Shown in pieces: positions 1-7,478 of a DNA stretch of 64,000 nt. A model generated the notes under the pieces. The model was not told where the DNA came from. It saw nothing but the letters and a program-made list of their open reading frames with translations, and searched no databases. The stretch is from JAWKWH01 sp963669415. GTDB taxonomy: Bacteria; Pseudomonadota; Alphaproteobacteria; Rhizobiales; Rhizobiaceae. Location of the stretch: the NCBI GenBank assembly GCA_963669415.2, contig CAXXPS010000003.1, positions 186,001-250,000 of the forward strand, written 5' to 3'. How positions within the stretch are numbered: position 1 is the stretch's first letter; the number at the start of each line of letters is the position of its first letter. A program made the translations under genes and the position numbers.

Positions 1-459
1 GTAGACACCCGCAACTGGACGAAGTTCTCCAACAACATTCGAACCAATTTCGGTTTTCTGAATCGAGCCTCGCAACAAGACGTTTCCTATGTCGATATTG
101 AAGGCAATCTGATCAAGCAGGTTGGAAACAAAGTCTTCAAGGAAGTAACCCATGCCGGGTGCAAATTCATCATCGATTTTCTTCGTGACAACGGACTTTC
201 GACGGACGGGGTACGCCGGTTCTGGCTCCACCAGGCCAATGCCAGGATGAATGGCATGATCCTGAAAATGTCACTCGGTGACAATGTGCCGGATGACAGA
301 GCACCGACCGTATTGGAGCGGCTCGGCAATACAGCCGCGGCTGGCGCGATCATTGCGCTGGAGGAAAACCATCGCGATATGAAGGCTGGCGAATACGGGC
401 TGATCTGCGCTTATGGAGCGGGATATTCGATTGGCGGCGCCATCGTTCGCATGATGTAG
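1..459 (+). CDS. 3-oxoacyl-ACP synthase III family protein, C-terminal part
   Basis: This is the last 152 residues of a thiolase-fold condensing enzyme; the 5' part lies outside the window. The fragment carries the KAS III active-site histidine in WLHQANARMN (about fragment residue 78) and the catalytic asparagine in LGNTAAAG, followed by the usual glycine-rich end YGAGYSIGGA. The cysteine nucleophile would lie upstream. FabH-type enzymes condense acyl-CoA with malonyl-ACP, but the FSNNIRTNFGFLNRA stretch looks more like the specialised KAS III branch found in rhizobia (DarB-like or unassigned lipid synthases) than housekeeping FabH. The exact substrate cannot be told. The gene is not coupled to its downstream neighbour: a 160-bp AT-rich gap follows. 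Confidence 0.85.
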   Translation, partial: VDTRNWTKFSNNIRTNFGFLNRASQQDVSYVDIEGNLIKQVGNKVFKEVTHAGCKFIIDFLRDNGLSTDGVRRFWLHQANARMNGMILKMSLGDNVPDDRAPTVLERLGNTAAAGAIIALEENHRDMKAGEYGLICAYGAGYSIGGAIVRMM

Positions 460-562
460 ACACACTACGATTGAAGACGGGCCAACAATTTGAGACCCGT
501 CAATTGAGCGCAGTTGTGCCTCCCTCGCGTTTCAATTGATATTATATTTCAGTTTTATTGCA

Positions 563-578
563 GAAAGTATATACTTTC
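563..578. promoter_or_regulatory. 16-bp perfect palindrome upstream of the PLD gene
   Basis: GAAAGTATATACTTTC reads the same on both strands and lies in a strikingly AT-rich stretch (about 520-605), 41 bp before the GTG start of the phospholipase D-like gene. Its place and symmetry suggest an operator overlapping the promoter. No regulator gene is adjacent, and the motif does not match the alphaproteobacterial LexA box (GTTC-N7-GTTC). Confidence 0.5.
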
Positions 579-619
579 GATATTTGTTAAATATAAAAAT
601 GTATTGAGGAGAATTCGTT

Positions 620-1681
620 GTGTCTGTCCAAATTGGAGATATTGAGGTTTTTCTTGGGCCGCAGGAGCAGGGCGGGGCTGATTCTCTCCTGAAACCGATC
701 GTTGATTTTATCGGCAGGGCCGGTAGCCGCCAGAAGTTGATGATTGCGGTTCAGGAAATCGACAATCCTGCAATTGCAGAAGCCATCATCAAAGCGCGGT
801 TGCGTGGTGCAATTATCGATCTGGTCGTTGAGCAAAGTTATCTTCTCGCTGCCAAGCGGCCCGAAACACTTGCAGACGCGCTAAAGGCCGGTGGCAAACA
901 TGAGATTAATCGTGAGTTGTTTTCAGCCATCCTGCGTTCGACCACCGACATCAAGGTCGATTTCAACCCGAATATCTTCCACCAGAAATTCATGGTGCTG
1001 GGAAACCGCATACTCACGGGCTCGACAAACTTTACGACGACCGGTGTCACCAAGAATCTCAACCACATCGTTGTTATCAATGATGCTCAAGTGGCCAACG
1101 CCTACAAGGATGAATTCAAAGAAATTCGCGAGGGTCGCTTTGGCAAATTCTCCCTTGGCCACGATGTCGCGCCAAAAGAAGCTGGGGTTTCCGGGCTCAG
1201 GGTCAAACCGCTGTTTGCACCAGATCACGGCCCCGAAATGGAGATCATGAAACAGATTCTGAAGGCTAAAGAGCGAATCGACTTTGCCGCATTCACATTC
1301 GCCAAATCATCCGGGATCGACGATGCGCTGATTGCGGCACACAGGAACGGCATCGTTGTTAACGGGGTTCTTGACCGCCGACAGGCCAACCAGAAGTGGG
1401 CGGCCAAAAAGCCGTTAATGGATGCAGGCGTCAAGATTGCGGTAGCCGGCGGTCGCGGCAAGCTTGGTAAAGTTCACCACAAGCTGATGACCATCGACGA
1501 TCAGATCGCCATTTTCGGAAGCTTCAATTACACAAAGCCAGCCAACAAATCGAATGATGAAAACATCATCATCATCGGTGACCTGGAAGAAACGAAAGTT
1601 TCGGTACGGAACAAGCAATCGAAAATCGCAATAGCAGCACGCACGGAAATTGATCGAATCATCAGCCAGTTCGGCGAATAA
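620..1681 (+). CDS. Phospholipase D-like (HKD) domain protein
   Basis: The protein of 353 residues has two PLD-type active-site motifs: H121-x-K123 with the following GSTNF at 134-138, and H286-x-K288 with D294 and GSFNY at 300-304. The two motifs would pair in one active site as in bacterial PLD, Nuc endonucleases and cardiolipin synthases. No signal peptide or membrane segment is visible, so a cytoplasmic nuclease or phosphodiesterase role is as likely as lipid hydrolysis. The GTG start is chosen because GAGGAG lies 8 nt upstream. The gene is isolated, preceded by an AT-rich promoter region with a perfect palindrome and followed by a dispersed repeat, so recent acquisition is possible but not shown. 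Confidence 0.8.
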   Translation: MSVQIGDIEVFLGPQEQGGADSLLKPIVDFIGRAGSRQKLMIAVQEIDNPAIAEAIIKARLRGAIIDLVVEQSYLLAAKRPETLADALKAGGKHEINRELFSAILRSTTDIKVDFNPNIFHQKFMVLGNRILTGSTNFTTTGVTKNLNHIVVINDAQVANAYKDEFKEIREGRFGKFSLGHDVAPKEAGVSGLRVKPLFAPDHGPEMEIMKQILKAKERIDFAAFTFAKSSGIDDALIAAHRNGIVVNGVLDRRQANQKWAAKKPLMDAGVKIAVAGGRGKLGKVHHKLMTIDDQIAIFGSFNYTKPANKSNDENIIIIGDLEETKVSVRNKQSKIAIAARTEIDRIISQFGE

Positions 1682-1820
1682 TCCTGCACTGACTATCATG
1701 GCTCGAGCCTGTGGTGATTCTCATGTGCTCTCGCAGTTTTTCCGATTTCACAATGCGATTGAACCGGCATTCACAATTGTTCACTCGACTGTGGTCACGG
1801 ATTGGGTATGTTCCTGTCCG

Positions 1821-2133
1821 CTAGAGCGTGTCCGGCTTAAATGGGAGCGGTTTGATGGCAGGGATTTTTCGGATCAACCAGGAGAATACCGCAGCGCGAT
1901 ATGAATATCGTGCGAGGATTTCGACGCCGTTGATACGGAAAAGACCGCCAAGCAAGGCAACATCAAGCCGTTGAAATTCATGAGCAATCCGCAACCATTT
2001 GAACTTGTTACTTTGCGCTCTGGACCGCGTTGCAAAAGCCTAACGGTGCTCGCACCGCGTCGGCTTTCGCGCCTTGCCAGATCACAAATTACCTGCGTTC
2101 AAACGATTCCATTTAAACCGTATACGCTCCAGA
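1821..2133 (+). repeat. Structured dispersed repeat, copy 1 (MITE-like, about 313 bp)
   Basis: This element is homologous over its whole length to 56,388-56,700. Its ends are imperfect inverted repeats of about 29 nt (1,821-1,849 against 2,104-2,132), both carrying GAGCGT and TTAAATGG. Internal hairpins are GCGCGATAT/ATATCGTGC (1,894-1,902 with 1,905-1,913), and CGGTGC/GCACCG (2,044-2,049 with 2,052-2,057) enclosed by GCAAAAGCC/GGCTTTCGC (2,032-2,040 with 2,062-2,070). Many differences from copy 2 change both arms and keep pairing. It ends 12 bp before the MOSC start codon, just ahead of the Shine-Dalgarno sequence. No transposase or credible open frame lies inside. A non-autonomous mobile element or a structured RNA both fit. 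The remaining 140 bp from the PLD stop to the element show nothing recognisable. Confidence 0.8.
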
Positions 2134-2145
2134 CGGAGAAACGAG

Positions 2146-2763
2146 ATGAATTTGCCTTTCCAATCCATTGATGAAGAATCGGAAATCGTGCCGGCCAAGA
2201 AATTGCTTGGAACCGTGGCTGCGGTTTTGAAAGCCGATGGCGGAACTTTCGAAACGAGGCGTTGCGAACGGCTTGAAATGAGTCTTGAAGGAATAGCAGG
2301 AGACTTTCACGCCGGTTTCTCCAGACGTTCGGGCAGCCGCGAACCCTGGTATCCGCGCGGTACTGAAATGCGCAACGAGCGGCAAATTTCCATTGTTGCG
2401 ACCGACGAAATGGCAACCATTGCCAGAGGCATGGATATTCCCGAACTGAGGCCGGAATGGATCGGCGCCAACCTGGTAATTGACGGCGTGCCCAAACTTT
2501 CGATGTTGCCGCCGCGCACGTTATTGTTTTTCCGTGGCGGCGTTACGCTGAAAATTGATGGCCAGAACGCTCCGTGTGCTTTTGCTGGTGCAAATGTGGC
2601 GAAGCGTGCAGAAATGGCGGATGAAAAAGCCGGTTCGCTTGCTTTTCCCAAAGCGGCAAAGCGTCTGCGCGGTTTGGTGGCGTGGGTGGAGAAGTCAGGC
2701 GTTATCGAGGCCGGAGAGGAGGTATCGGTGCGGATGCCGGAACAGTGGATCTATCGGAACTGA
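2146..2763 (+). CDS. MOSC domain-containing protein
   Basis: The product of 205 residues matches the MOSC fold (molybdenum cofactor sulfurase C-terminal domain), a family that carries sulfur to metal centres or binds molybdenum cofactor. The features seen are the GDFHAG segment near residue 50, NERQISIVATDE near 85, the ELRPEWIGANLVIDG block and a conserved-type cysteine in NAPCAFAG. The usual N-terminal NifS-like or ferredoxin partner domains are absent, so this is a stand-alone MOSC protein whose acceptor is unknown. ATG 2146 is preferred over upstream codons because GGAG lies 7 nt before it; frames extending further upstream enter the repeat element. Confidence 0.8.
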   Translation: MNLPFQSIDEESEIVPAKKLLGTVAAVLKADGGTFETRRCERLEMSLEGIAGDFHAGFSRRSGSREPWYPRGTEMRNERQISIVATDEMATIARGMDIPELRPEWIGANLVIDGVPKLSMLPPRTLLFFRGGVTLKIDGQNAPCAFAGANVAKRAEMADEKAGSLAFPKAAKRLRGLVAWVEKSGVIEAGEEVSVRMPEQWIYRN

Positions 2764-2776
2764 TCAACCTGAACTG

Positions 2777-3313
2777 CTAAACTTCCCCGGTGTATTCGCC
2801 TCGGGCCGGATAATCTTTCTCGATCGCGAAATCGAGTGCTCCCAGCAACTCTGAAAAGTGGGGCCGGACAAAGGGCATCGTTTGCACCGACATGTAATAG
2901 AGCATCTGTTGTGGTGTCACCATGAAGAGCCCTGGCTCAGCGAACAGAGCCGGCTCTTCAATTCCAATTGATGTCTTTCCGCGGGATGTGGAAATGTAAA
3001 GGCCCCATTCGCGAGCTTTTGACAGTGACAGGTCATAACCAATTCGCAGCGTGCCTTCCCCCAGCCGGTTTTTCATTTCGCGAGCACGCTCTTCGCCATC
3101 AGAACTGATGGCTATTGTCGATACACCCCTTTTTGCGAACTCACCGTCGAGCTTTTGCAGTTCGCCGAGATATTTTGCGCAGATGGGGCAATGCAGGCCT
3201 CTGTAGAAACAAATCACGGTGCCCCGCTCAGTTGATTCAGTCGAGAGATCGAATTCGCCATGGTCGAGTGTGGGAACTGTGAGCGAGGGTGTTTTTTGTC
3301 TTGGGATCAGCAT
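2777..3313 (-). CDS. AhpC/TSA-family redoxin (peroxiredoxin-like)
   Basis: The protein of 178 residues has a thioredoxin-like peroxiredoxin fold with the active-site stretch YRGLHCPICAKYL near residues 38-50. The CxxC pair there suggests a dithiol reductase or peroxiredoxin-like protein rather than a classic 2-Cys peroxidase with a distant resolving cysteine. The C-terminal half (SVQTMPFVRPHFSELL) is typical of the PRX-like2 group. It has no signal peptide, so it should act in the cytoplasm on peroxides or protein disulfides. It is divergent from an AraC-type regulator with 86 bp between starts, which suggests regulation by that protein. Confidence 0.8.
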   Translation of the reverse strand: MLIPRQKTPSLTVPTLDHGEFDLSTESTERGTVICFYRGLHCPICAKYLGELQKLDGEFAKRGVSTIAISSDGEERAREMKNRLGEGTLRIGYDLSLSKAREWGLYISTSRGKTSIGIEEPALFAEPGLFMVTPQQMLYYMSVQTMPFVRPHFSELLGALDFAIEKDYPARGEYTGEV

Positions 3314-3399
3314 TTGCCTAATTCGCTTGTTTTGGTTATTTGCCGTTTAACCGATATTATTGTCGATTGAATCCGGATAAACCGACCAAAAGACCGAAA

Positions 3400-4143
3400 A
3401 TGCCGCAAATTGACCGCTTGACCGCTCTCGTTAGCCGATTTCGCCTTGTGGTGTCGCCATCACCGGTGGAGGAGGCAAATCTCGCAATAATTGGAGCTTT
3501 CAAAGATGCGCCGGACCGGGTTTTGTTCCATCCGGGCAAAAGCGCAATTGGATTGAATTCAATTGGCCTGCTTTTGACGGCAAAAGTGGAATGGGGAGGA
3601 ACAAACAATCCGCTTGTTGCCGCACTGCCGGAGAACGTTGAATACGATCTTGCCGACCGGCCAATGATGGCCAATGTGGCGGCGTTGATGTGTGGTGAAA
3701 TGGAAAACAGGCGTTGCGGTTTGCATTCAGTCATCAGCAGGCTGGGCGAAGTTCTTGTCGTGCATATGCTTAGGGCGCAAATGGAGGCCGGCTCAACCAG
3801 GCCGGGGCTGGTTGGGGGCCTCTCCGATTCCCGGCTCGGCCGCGCTATCGTGGCGATTCATGACGATCCCGGTCATGCATGGCGGCGCGAAGAATTGGCC
3901 GATATTGCCGGCATGTCTCTCAGCCGATTCTGTGAACTGTTTGTTGAGAAGGTAGGCGAGACTCCTTCGGCCTATCTGCGGCGATGGCGGCTGATCCTTG
4001 CGCAGCAGGACTTGAGGGATGGCGACCGGGTTGAGACCATTGCGCACCGCTACGGCTATGGATCTGCCGACGGGTTTACGCGGGCGTTTCGCCGCTACTA
4101 CGGTCAAAATCCTGTCGCCTACAGAAACGGAATGGCCGCCTGA
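3400..4143 (+). CDS. AraC family transcriptional regulator with N-terminal cupin
   Basis: The 247-residue protein has an N-terminal cupin-like ligand domain (the AraC cupin_6 type, about 1-130) and a C-terminal double helix-turn-helix (about 150-247). The second contains IAHRYGYGSADGFTRAFRR, the typical AraC signature, followed by GQNPVAYR. Such cupin_6 members commonly respond to small molecules or redox stress. An in-frame TTG at 3340 would add 20 residues without similarity to the family, so ATG 3400 is chosen, although neither has a strong ribosome binding site. The divergent redoxin gene is the likely target. Confidence 0.85.
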   Translation: MPQIDRLTALVSRFRLVVSPSPVEEANLAIIGAFKDAPDRVLFHPGKSAIGLNSIGLLLTAKVEWGGTNNPLVAALPENVEYDLADRPMMANVAALMCGEMENRRCGLHSVISRLGEVLVVHMLRAQMEAGSTRPGLVGGLSDSRLGRAIVAIHDDPGHAWRREELADIAGMSLSRFCELFVEKVGETPSAYLRRWRLILAQQDLRDGDRVETIAHRYGYGSADGFTRAFRRYYGQNPVAYRNGMAA

Positions 4144-4154
4144 ATTTGGCGTAT

Positions 4155-4478
4155 TCAGGTTTCTTCTTCCCCTTCAGGATCGAGGTACCTGGAGGCCTGC
4201 CATTGCTGCAGCGTCTCGTTGGTGGCGTCAATGACGAAATGTCGCGCGGCTTGGCGATCATAGCCCTCCGCGAGCAAGGCCTCATACTCTGTATGTTCGT
4301 GACGAATATGGGCAACCGCGGCAAGCCAAACCGCTATCGTGGGTGGAAGGGAACGATAAGTCGCTCCCAGTGCATCAGAGCGGATTTTTTCGGCATCCGC
4401 AAAGGGCGCCATCGGGACAAGCGCGGTAAAGGCTTTTGCAATCGCTCTCTGCCTTGACGTTCGAGGCCGGTTTGCCAC
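4155..4478 (-). CDS. DUF2293 domain-containing protein
   Basis: The small protein of 107 residues belongs to DUF2293, recognised from the LPPTIAVWLAAVAHIRH and ARHFVIDATNETLQQW blocks. Its function is unknown. The start is a GTG at 4478, one base after the trmO stop codon; GGAGGA lies inside the last trmO codons at proper spacing, so translation is almost certainly coupled. An ATG at 4499 or 4511 in the same frame would overlap trmO but lacks a ribosome binding site. The tight coupling to a tRNA-modifying enzyme suggests, without proving, a role in tRNA or translation. Confidence 0.75.
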   Translation of the reverse strand: MANRPRTSRQRAIAKAFTALVPMAPFADAEKIRSDALGATYRSLPPTIAVWLAAVAHIRHEHTEYEALLAEGYDRQAARHFVIDATNETLQQWQASRYLDPEGEEET

Positions 4479-4479
4479 C

Positions 4480-4962
4480 TCATTCCTCCGGGTGGACATC
4501 CGTTGTTGCATACCATGGTTTGATATCCAGCAACGGGGTTTCATCGAGCACGTCAATCGCATCAATAATCAATTCACCGGCTTCCGGTTCGATGGAGCAG
4601 AGGCGAACTATGTGCAGGCCGATTGGGTTGGGCCGCGCAGGCGAACGCAGCGAGAACGTGCCTTTCGGCGTGTCCGCGTGACGTGGTTTCTGGATGATCA
4701 AATCCCGCGGGGCATGTTCGAGCCAAGTCAACAATATGATTGTCGAGTTCGGTAACAATCCTGACAATCCCACCCGAAACGGCTCATAGATCTCGATCTT
4801 CGCGCTTTCACTCCGCTCGCGGGCCTGGCGCATGTTTTTCGGACAACTCGCCCTTTCTGTCCACGCAGAGCGAACCTTACCAATAAAGATCAGATTTGCA
4901 TCGTGGGCCGTTTGTGCGGGGTCGTCGGTCAGGCGGGTCTCACCCGGGCGAATTTCAAACAT
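4480..4962 (-). CDS. trmO: tRNA (N6-threonylcarbamoyladenosine37-N6) methyltransferase, TrmO family
   Basis: The protein of 160 residues matches the TsaA/TrmO family (UPF0066), which methylates t6A37 of threonine tRNA using SAM. Visible blocks are IGKVRSAW near 27-34, EIYEPFRVGLSGL near 57-69, WLEHAPRD, and the conserved core GTFSLRSPARPNPIGLH near 101-117, followed by the IDVLDETPLLDIKPW segment. It matches the short form with only the catalytic beta-barrel domain. It is the first gene of a two-gene unit with the DUF2293 gene and is divergent from the ArsR-methyltransferase gene. Confidence 0.85.
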   Translation of the reverse strand: MFEIRPGETRLTDDPAQTAHDANLIFIGKVRSAWTERASCPKNMRQARERSESAKIEIYEPFRVGLSGLLPNSTIILLTWLEHAPRDLIIQKPRHADTPKGTFSLRSPARPNPIGLHIVRLCSIEPEAGELIIDAIDVLDETPLLDIKPWYATTDVHPEE

Positions 4963-5015
4963 CTGCTTGTGATCTCGTTGCGGTTTGCACGCTCATTTGC
5001 TTTCTTCCTGGAAAT

Positions 5016-5037
5016 GATATAAACATATCTTTATATC
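5016..5037. promoter_or_regulatory. 8-6-8 inverted repeat, probable ArsR-type operator
   Basis: GATATAAA, a 6-nt spacer CATATC, and TTTATATC form a perfect dyad ending 13 bp before the ATG of the ArsR-methyltransferase gene and 54 bp from the divergent trmO start. ArsR-family proteins bind AT-rich dyads of this size, and autoregulation at such a position is common. By analogy with SAH/SAM-responsive ArsR regulators of methionine genes, it probably controls the downstream metF operon. Confidence 0.6.
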
Positions 5038-5050
5038 TATTGGAGAGATC

Positions 5051-6058
5051 ATGCTGTCGCGCGCGAAAATCGATTTGAGTTTGATGGTAGATACGATGAA
5101 GGCGGCAGCTGAATCCAGCCGTCTTCGCATATTGCTGCTGCTGTCGCGAGGTGACCTGACCGTATCCGACCTCACCGAGATCATGAATCAGTCACAGCCG
5201 CGTGTTTCCCGGCATTTGAAACTGCTACTGGAAGCCGCGCTGATCGAAAGATACCAGGAAGGCTCATGGGCGTATTTCAGGTTGTCTGATTTGGAGGGAG
5301 CCCGCCAGTTTATTCTCGGTCTGGTGAACCGTGTCGATACCAACGATCCGCAGATTGACCGCGATCTGGAGAGATTGTCCGCGGTCAAGCAACGCCGTCG
5401 TGACAGGGCTGCCGAATATTTCAGCGCCAACGCTGCCAGTTGGGACGAAATCCGGACTCTGCACGCACCCGATCGCAATGTTGAAGGCAAGTTGCTGGAA
5501 ATGGCCGGCGACAGGCCAATACATTTCATGCTCGACCTTGGCACCGGTACGGGCCGGTTGCTCGAGATTTTCAGTGATCACTACCGCCGCGCGGTTGGGG
5601 TTGATCTCTCCCGCGAAATGTTGGCCATTGCCCGGTCAAATCTCGATCAGGCCGGAATTACCCACGCGCAAGTGCGCCATGGTGATGTCTATGCTCCGCC
5701 CGTCGATCGCGAATCCAGCGATTTGGTGACCATACACCAGGTGCTGCATTTTCTTGATGAACCGGCCATCGTCATCAAGGAGGCTGCCCGTGTGCTGCGT
5801 CCGGGTGGGCGTCTTGTCATTGTCGATTTCGCTCCCCACGCACATGAGTTTTTGCGCAGTGACCACGCGCATGTCCGCCTCGGTTTCACTGACGAACAGA
5901 TCGGCGAATGGATTGCCGATGCCGGTCTGGAAATGGCTCAAACGGCAACGATTGAGGGCAAACCAGATGAGAAGAGCGATCTTATCGTCAAAATCTGGAT
6001 GGCGCAGGACCCACGGCTGCTGATCGCCGATGACCAAGCCGGGATAGGTGTGGCCTGA
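5051..6058 (+). CDS. ArsR-family regulator fused to a SAM-dependent methyltransferase
   Basis: The 335-residue protein has an ArsR-type winged helix at about 10-90, with recognition helix QSQPRVSRHLKLL at 48-60, and a class I methyltransferase domain from about 125. The SAM-binding motif I is LDLGTGTGR (161-169), then GVDLSREML and VLRPGGRLVIVD. It lacks the metal-binding cysteine motif of ArsR/SmtB sensors. GGAGAG lies directly before the ATG. It overlaps metF by one base (TGATG), so the two are one transcript. The fold suggests that the methyltransferase domain senses SAM or SAH and that the protein controls methionine-cycle genes; an active methyltransferase is the alternative. Confidence 0.85.
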   Translation: MLSRAKIDLSLMVDTMKAAAESSRLRILLLLSRGDLTVSDLTEIMNQSQPRVSRHLKLLLEAALIERYQEGSWAYFRLSDLEGARQFILGLVNRVDTNDPQIDRDLERLSAVKQRRRDRAAEYFSANAASWDEIRTLHAPDRNVEGKLLEMAGDRPIHFMLDLGTGTGRLLEIFSDHYRRAVGVDLSREMLAIARSNLDQAGITHAQVRHGDVYAPPVDRESSDLVTIHQVLHFLDEPAIVIKEAARVLRPGGRLVIVDFAPHAHEFLRSDHAHVRLGFTDEQIGEWIADAGLEMAQTATIEGKPDEKSDLIVKIWMAQDPRLLIADDQAGIGVA

Positions 6059-6978
6059 TGAATTCCCGGTCAAATTCAGTCGCAGCCGAAGAGCGTCCAA
6101 TCAGCGTTTCGTTCGAATTTTTTCCCGCACGCAATGCCGAAGGCGACGCGTCTCTTTGGAAGACGGTGAAACGCCTTGAAGCGTTGGAACCGAGTTTTGT
6201 TTCGGTAACCTATGGCGCGGGCGGATCCACGCATGAGCGATCCGGCGATCTGCTGCGGCGGATCATGAGCGCTTCCAAGCTCGAAGCCGCCGCGCATTTG
6301 ACCTGCGTGTCAGCGGACAAAGCAAAGGTTGACGCGGTGGCCCGGCAATTTGCCCGTTTCGGCATCAAAAGGTTTGTCGCATTGCGGGGAGACCCTGCGG
6401 AGGGAATTGGCGCGCAATACCGGCCCCACCCGGGTGGATACGCCAATGGCGCCGAACTGGTTGCCGGGCTCAAATCAATCGGTGATTTTGATATTTCCGT
6501 CTCGGCCTACCCGGAAAAGCATCCCGAAAGTCCGGATTTTGCGACCGATATCGAGATGTTGAAGCGCAAGGTTGATGCAGGGGCGGCCCGCGCGATCACC
6601 CAGTACTTTTTCGACAACGATACCTATGAACGTTTCGTCGAACGCGTTCGCAAAGCCGGAATCTTCGTTCCGATTGTTCCGGGCATCCTGCCAATTCACA
6701 ATTTCCGGCAGATGGCTTCGTTTTCCGCAAGGTGCGGTGCGACGGTTCCATTGTGGCTTGCCGATCGATTCGACGGGTTGGAAGACGATCCTCGGACGCA
6801 CCAACTGGTCGCTGCCGCAGTGGCTGCAGAGCAGGTGAATGATCTGATATCTCGTGGTGTCTCGGAATTTCACATCTATACGATGAACAGGGCAGAGCTG
6901 GTTGTTGCGCTGTGTCACATGTTCGGAATCAAGGCAAAACAGCCGGAGCCGATAACGACTGCTTCGTTTGCGGCTTGA
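6058..6978 (+). CDS. metF: 5,10-methylenetetrahydrofolate reductase
   Basis: The protein of 306 residues is MetF, which reduces methylene-THF to methyl-THF with an FAD cofactor for methionine synthesis. It shows the family N-terminus SVSFEFFPAR (17-26), VSVTYGAGGSTHERS with the FAD/folate region near 48-62, ALRGDPAEG near 109, AYPEKHPES near 152 and ITQYFFDNDTYERFV near 180. Its length is normal for bacterial MetF. The ATG overlaps the stop of the upstream regulator-methyltransferase gene, which ties folate one-carbon flow to that sensor. A strong stem-loop terminator follows. Confidence 0.95.
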   Translation: MNSRSNSVAAEERPISVSFEFFPARNAEGDASLWKTVKRLEALEPSFVSVTYGAGGSTHERSGDLLRRIMSASKLEAAAHLTCVSADKAKVDAVARQFARFGIKRFVALRGDPAEGIGAQYRPHPGGYANGAELVAGLKSIGDFDISVSAYPEKHPESPDFATDIEMLKRKVDAGAARAITQYFFDNDTYERFVERVRKAGIFVPIVPGILPIHNFRQMASFSARCGATVPLWLADRFDGLEDDPRTHQLVAAAVAAEQVNDLISRGVSEFHIYTMNRAELVVALCHMFGIKAKQPEPITTASFAA

Positions 6979-7010
6979 CCGGGAACTGTTGAAATACCGA
7001 TGTACCAATG

Positions 7011-7044
7011 AAAAGGGCCGGATCGATTGATCCGGCCCGTTTTC
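7011..7044. terminator. Bidirectional rho-independent terminator
   Basis: The perfect 10-bp stem GGGCCGGATC / GATCCGGCCC with loop GATT (7,015-7,038) is followed by GTTTTC on the plus strand and preceded by AAAA, which gives a T tract on the minus strand. It therefore can end both metF and the converging small membrane protein gene. Confidence 0.9.
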
Positions 7045-7087
7045 TTATTTCGCCCGAGAAATGAGTTTCAAGAACTCCAGCCGTCCC

Positions 7088-7174
7088 CTACGGCAAGTAC
7101 CCCATAACAACAGCAGCGACAAAGCCGAATGCCGCGAGCATTACCAATGCATTGAATGAACGGGAAAGTCCCAT
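7088..7174 (-). CDS. Predicted 28-residue single-pass membrane protein
   Basis: A short gene encodes MGLSRSFNALVMLAAFGF followed by VAAVVMGYLP and a TAG stop. The ATG is preceded by AAAGGAGG at 8 nt spacing, one of the strongest ribosome binding sites in the window, and the gene is followed by its side of a bidirectional terminator. Residues about 8-26 form one hydrophobic helix after a short positively charged N-terminus. It fits the pattern of bacterial small membrane proteins that tune transporters or kinases, but no function can be assigned. The upstream gap to ybdK's end is free of other genes. Confidence 0.65.
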   Translation of the reverse strand: MGLSRSFNALVMLAAFGFVAAVVMGYLP

Positions 7175-7478
7175 GGCTCAAGCCTCCTTTGAAGACTGGT
7201 CCAAGAATCTAGTAGCGATTGTTCCAGACGCAAGGGAAATTGATGCTGCAGCGCAATATCCACTGTGGTAAACTCTTATACAAGACCATGATATGCAGCT
7301 GAAATTTCACATGTTTCGAACGCCCAAGCTTTCGATTAACAAAGTGAACAATTAAGCATGAAAATTTACGAATGATGGTCGTGATCGGCCTGATTCTATG
7401 CTGTATCCGGCGGATACTTCCGCTTTGGCGTTAACTATTCTGGTATCGATTGTCTTGTCGCCAATTCCCATCTGATGG
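7175..7478. other. Intergenic stretch, no gene recognised
   Basis: This 304-bp gap presumably holds the promoter of the 28-residue protein gene. The only structure seen is a perfect 15-bp palindrome GTATCCG-G-CGGATAC at 7,403-7,417, about 60 bp beyond the 3' end of the ybdK-like gene; it lacks a T tract and is not a clear terminator. Confidence 0.4.

Noticed and set aside
563..578. SOS (LexA) box before the PLD gene
   Set aside because: The palindrome does not fit the alphaproteobacterial GTTC-N7-GTTC pattern.
1650..2171. Open frames of 66-84 codons inside repeat copy 1, with similar translation in copy 2
   Set aside because: The protein likeness only mirrors DNA likeness; frames are not kept along the element, there is no ribosome binding site, and changes follow base pairing rather than codons.
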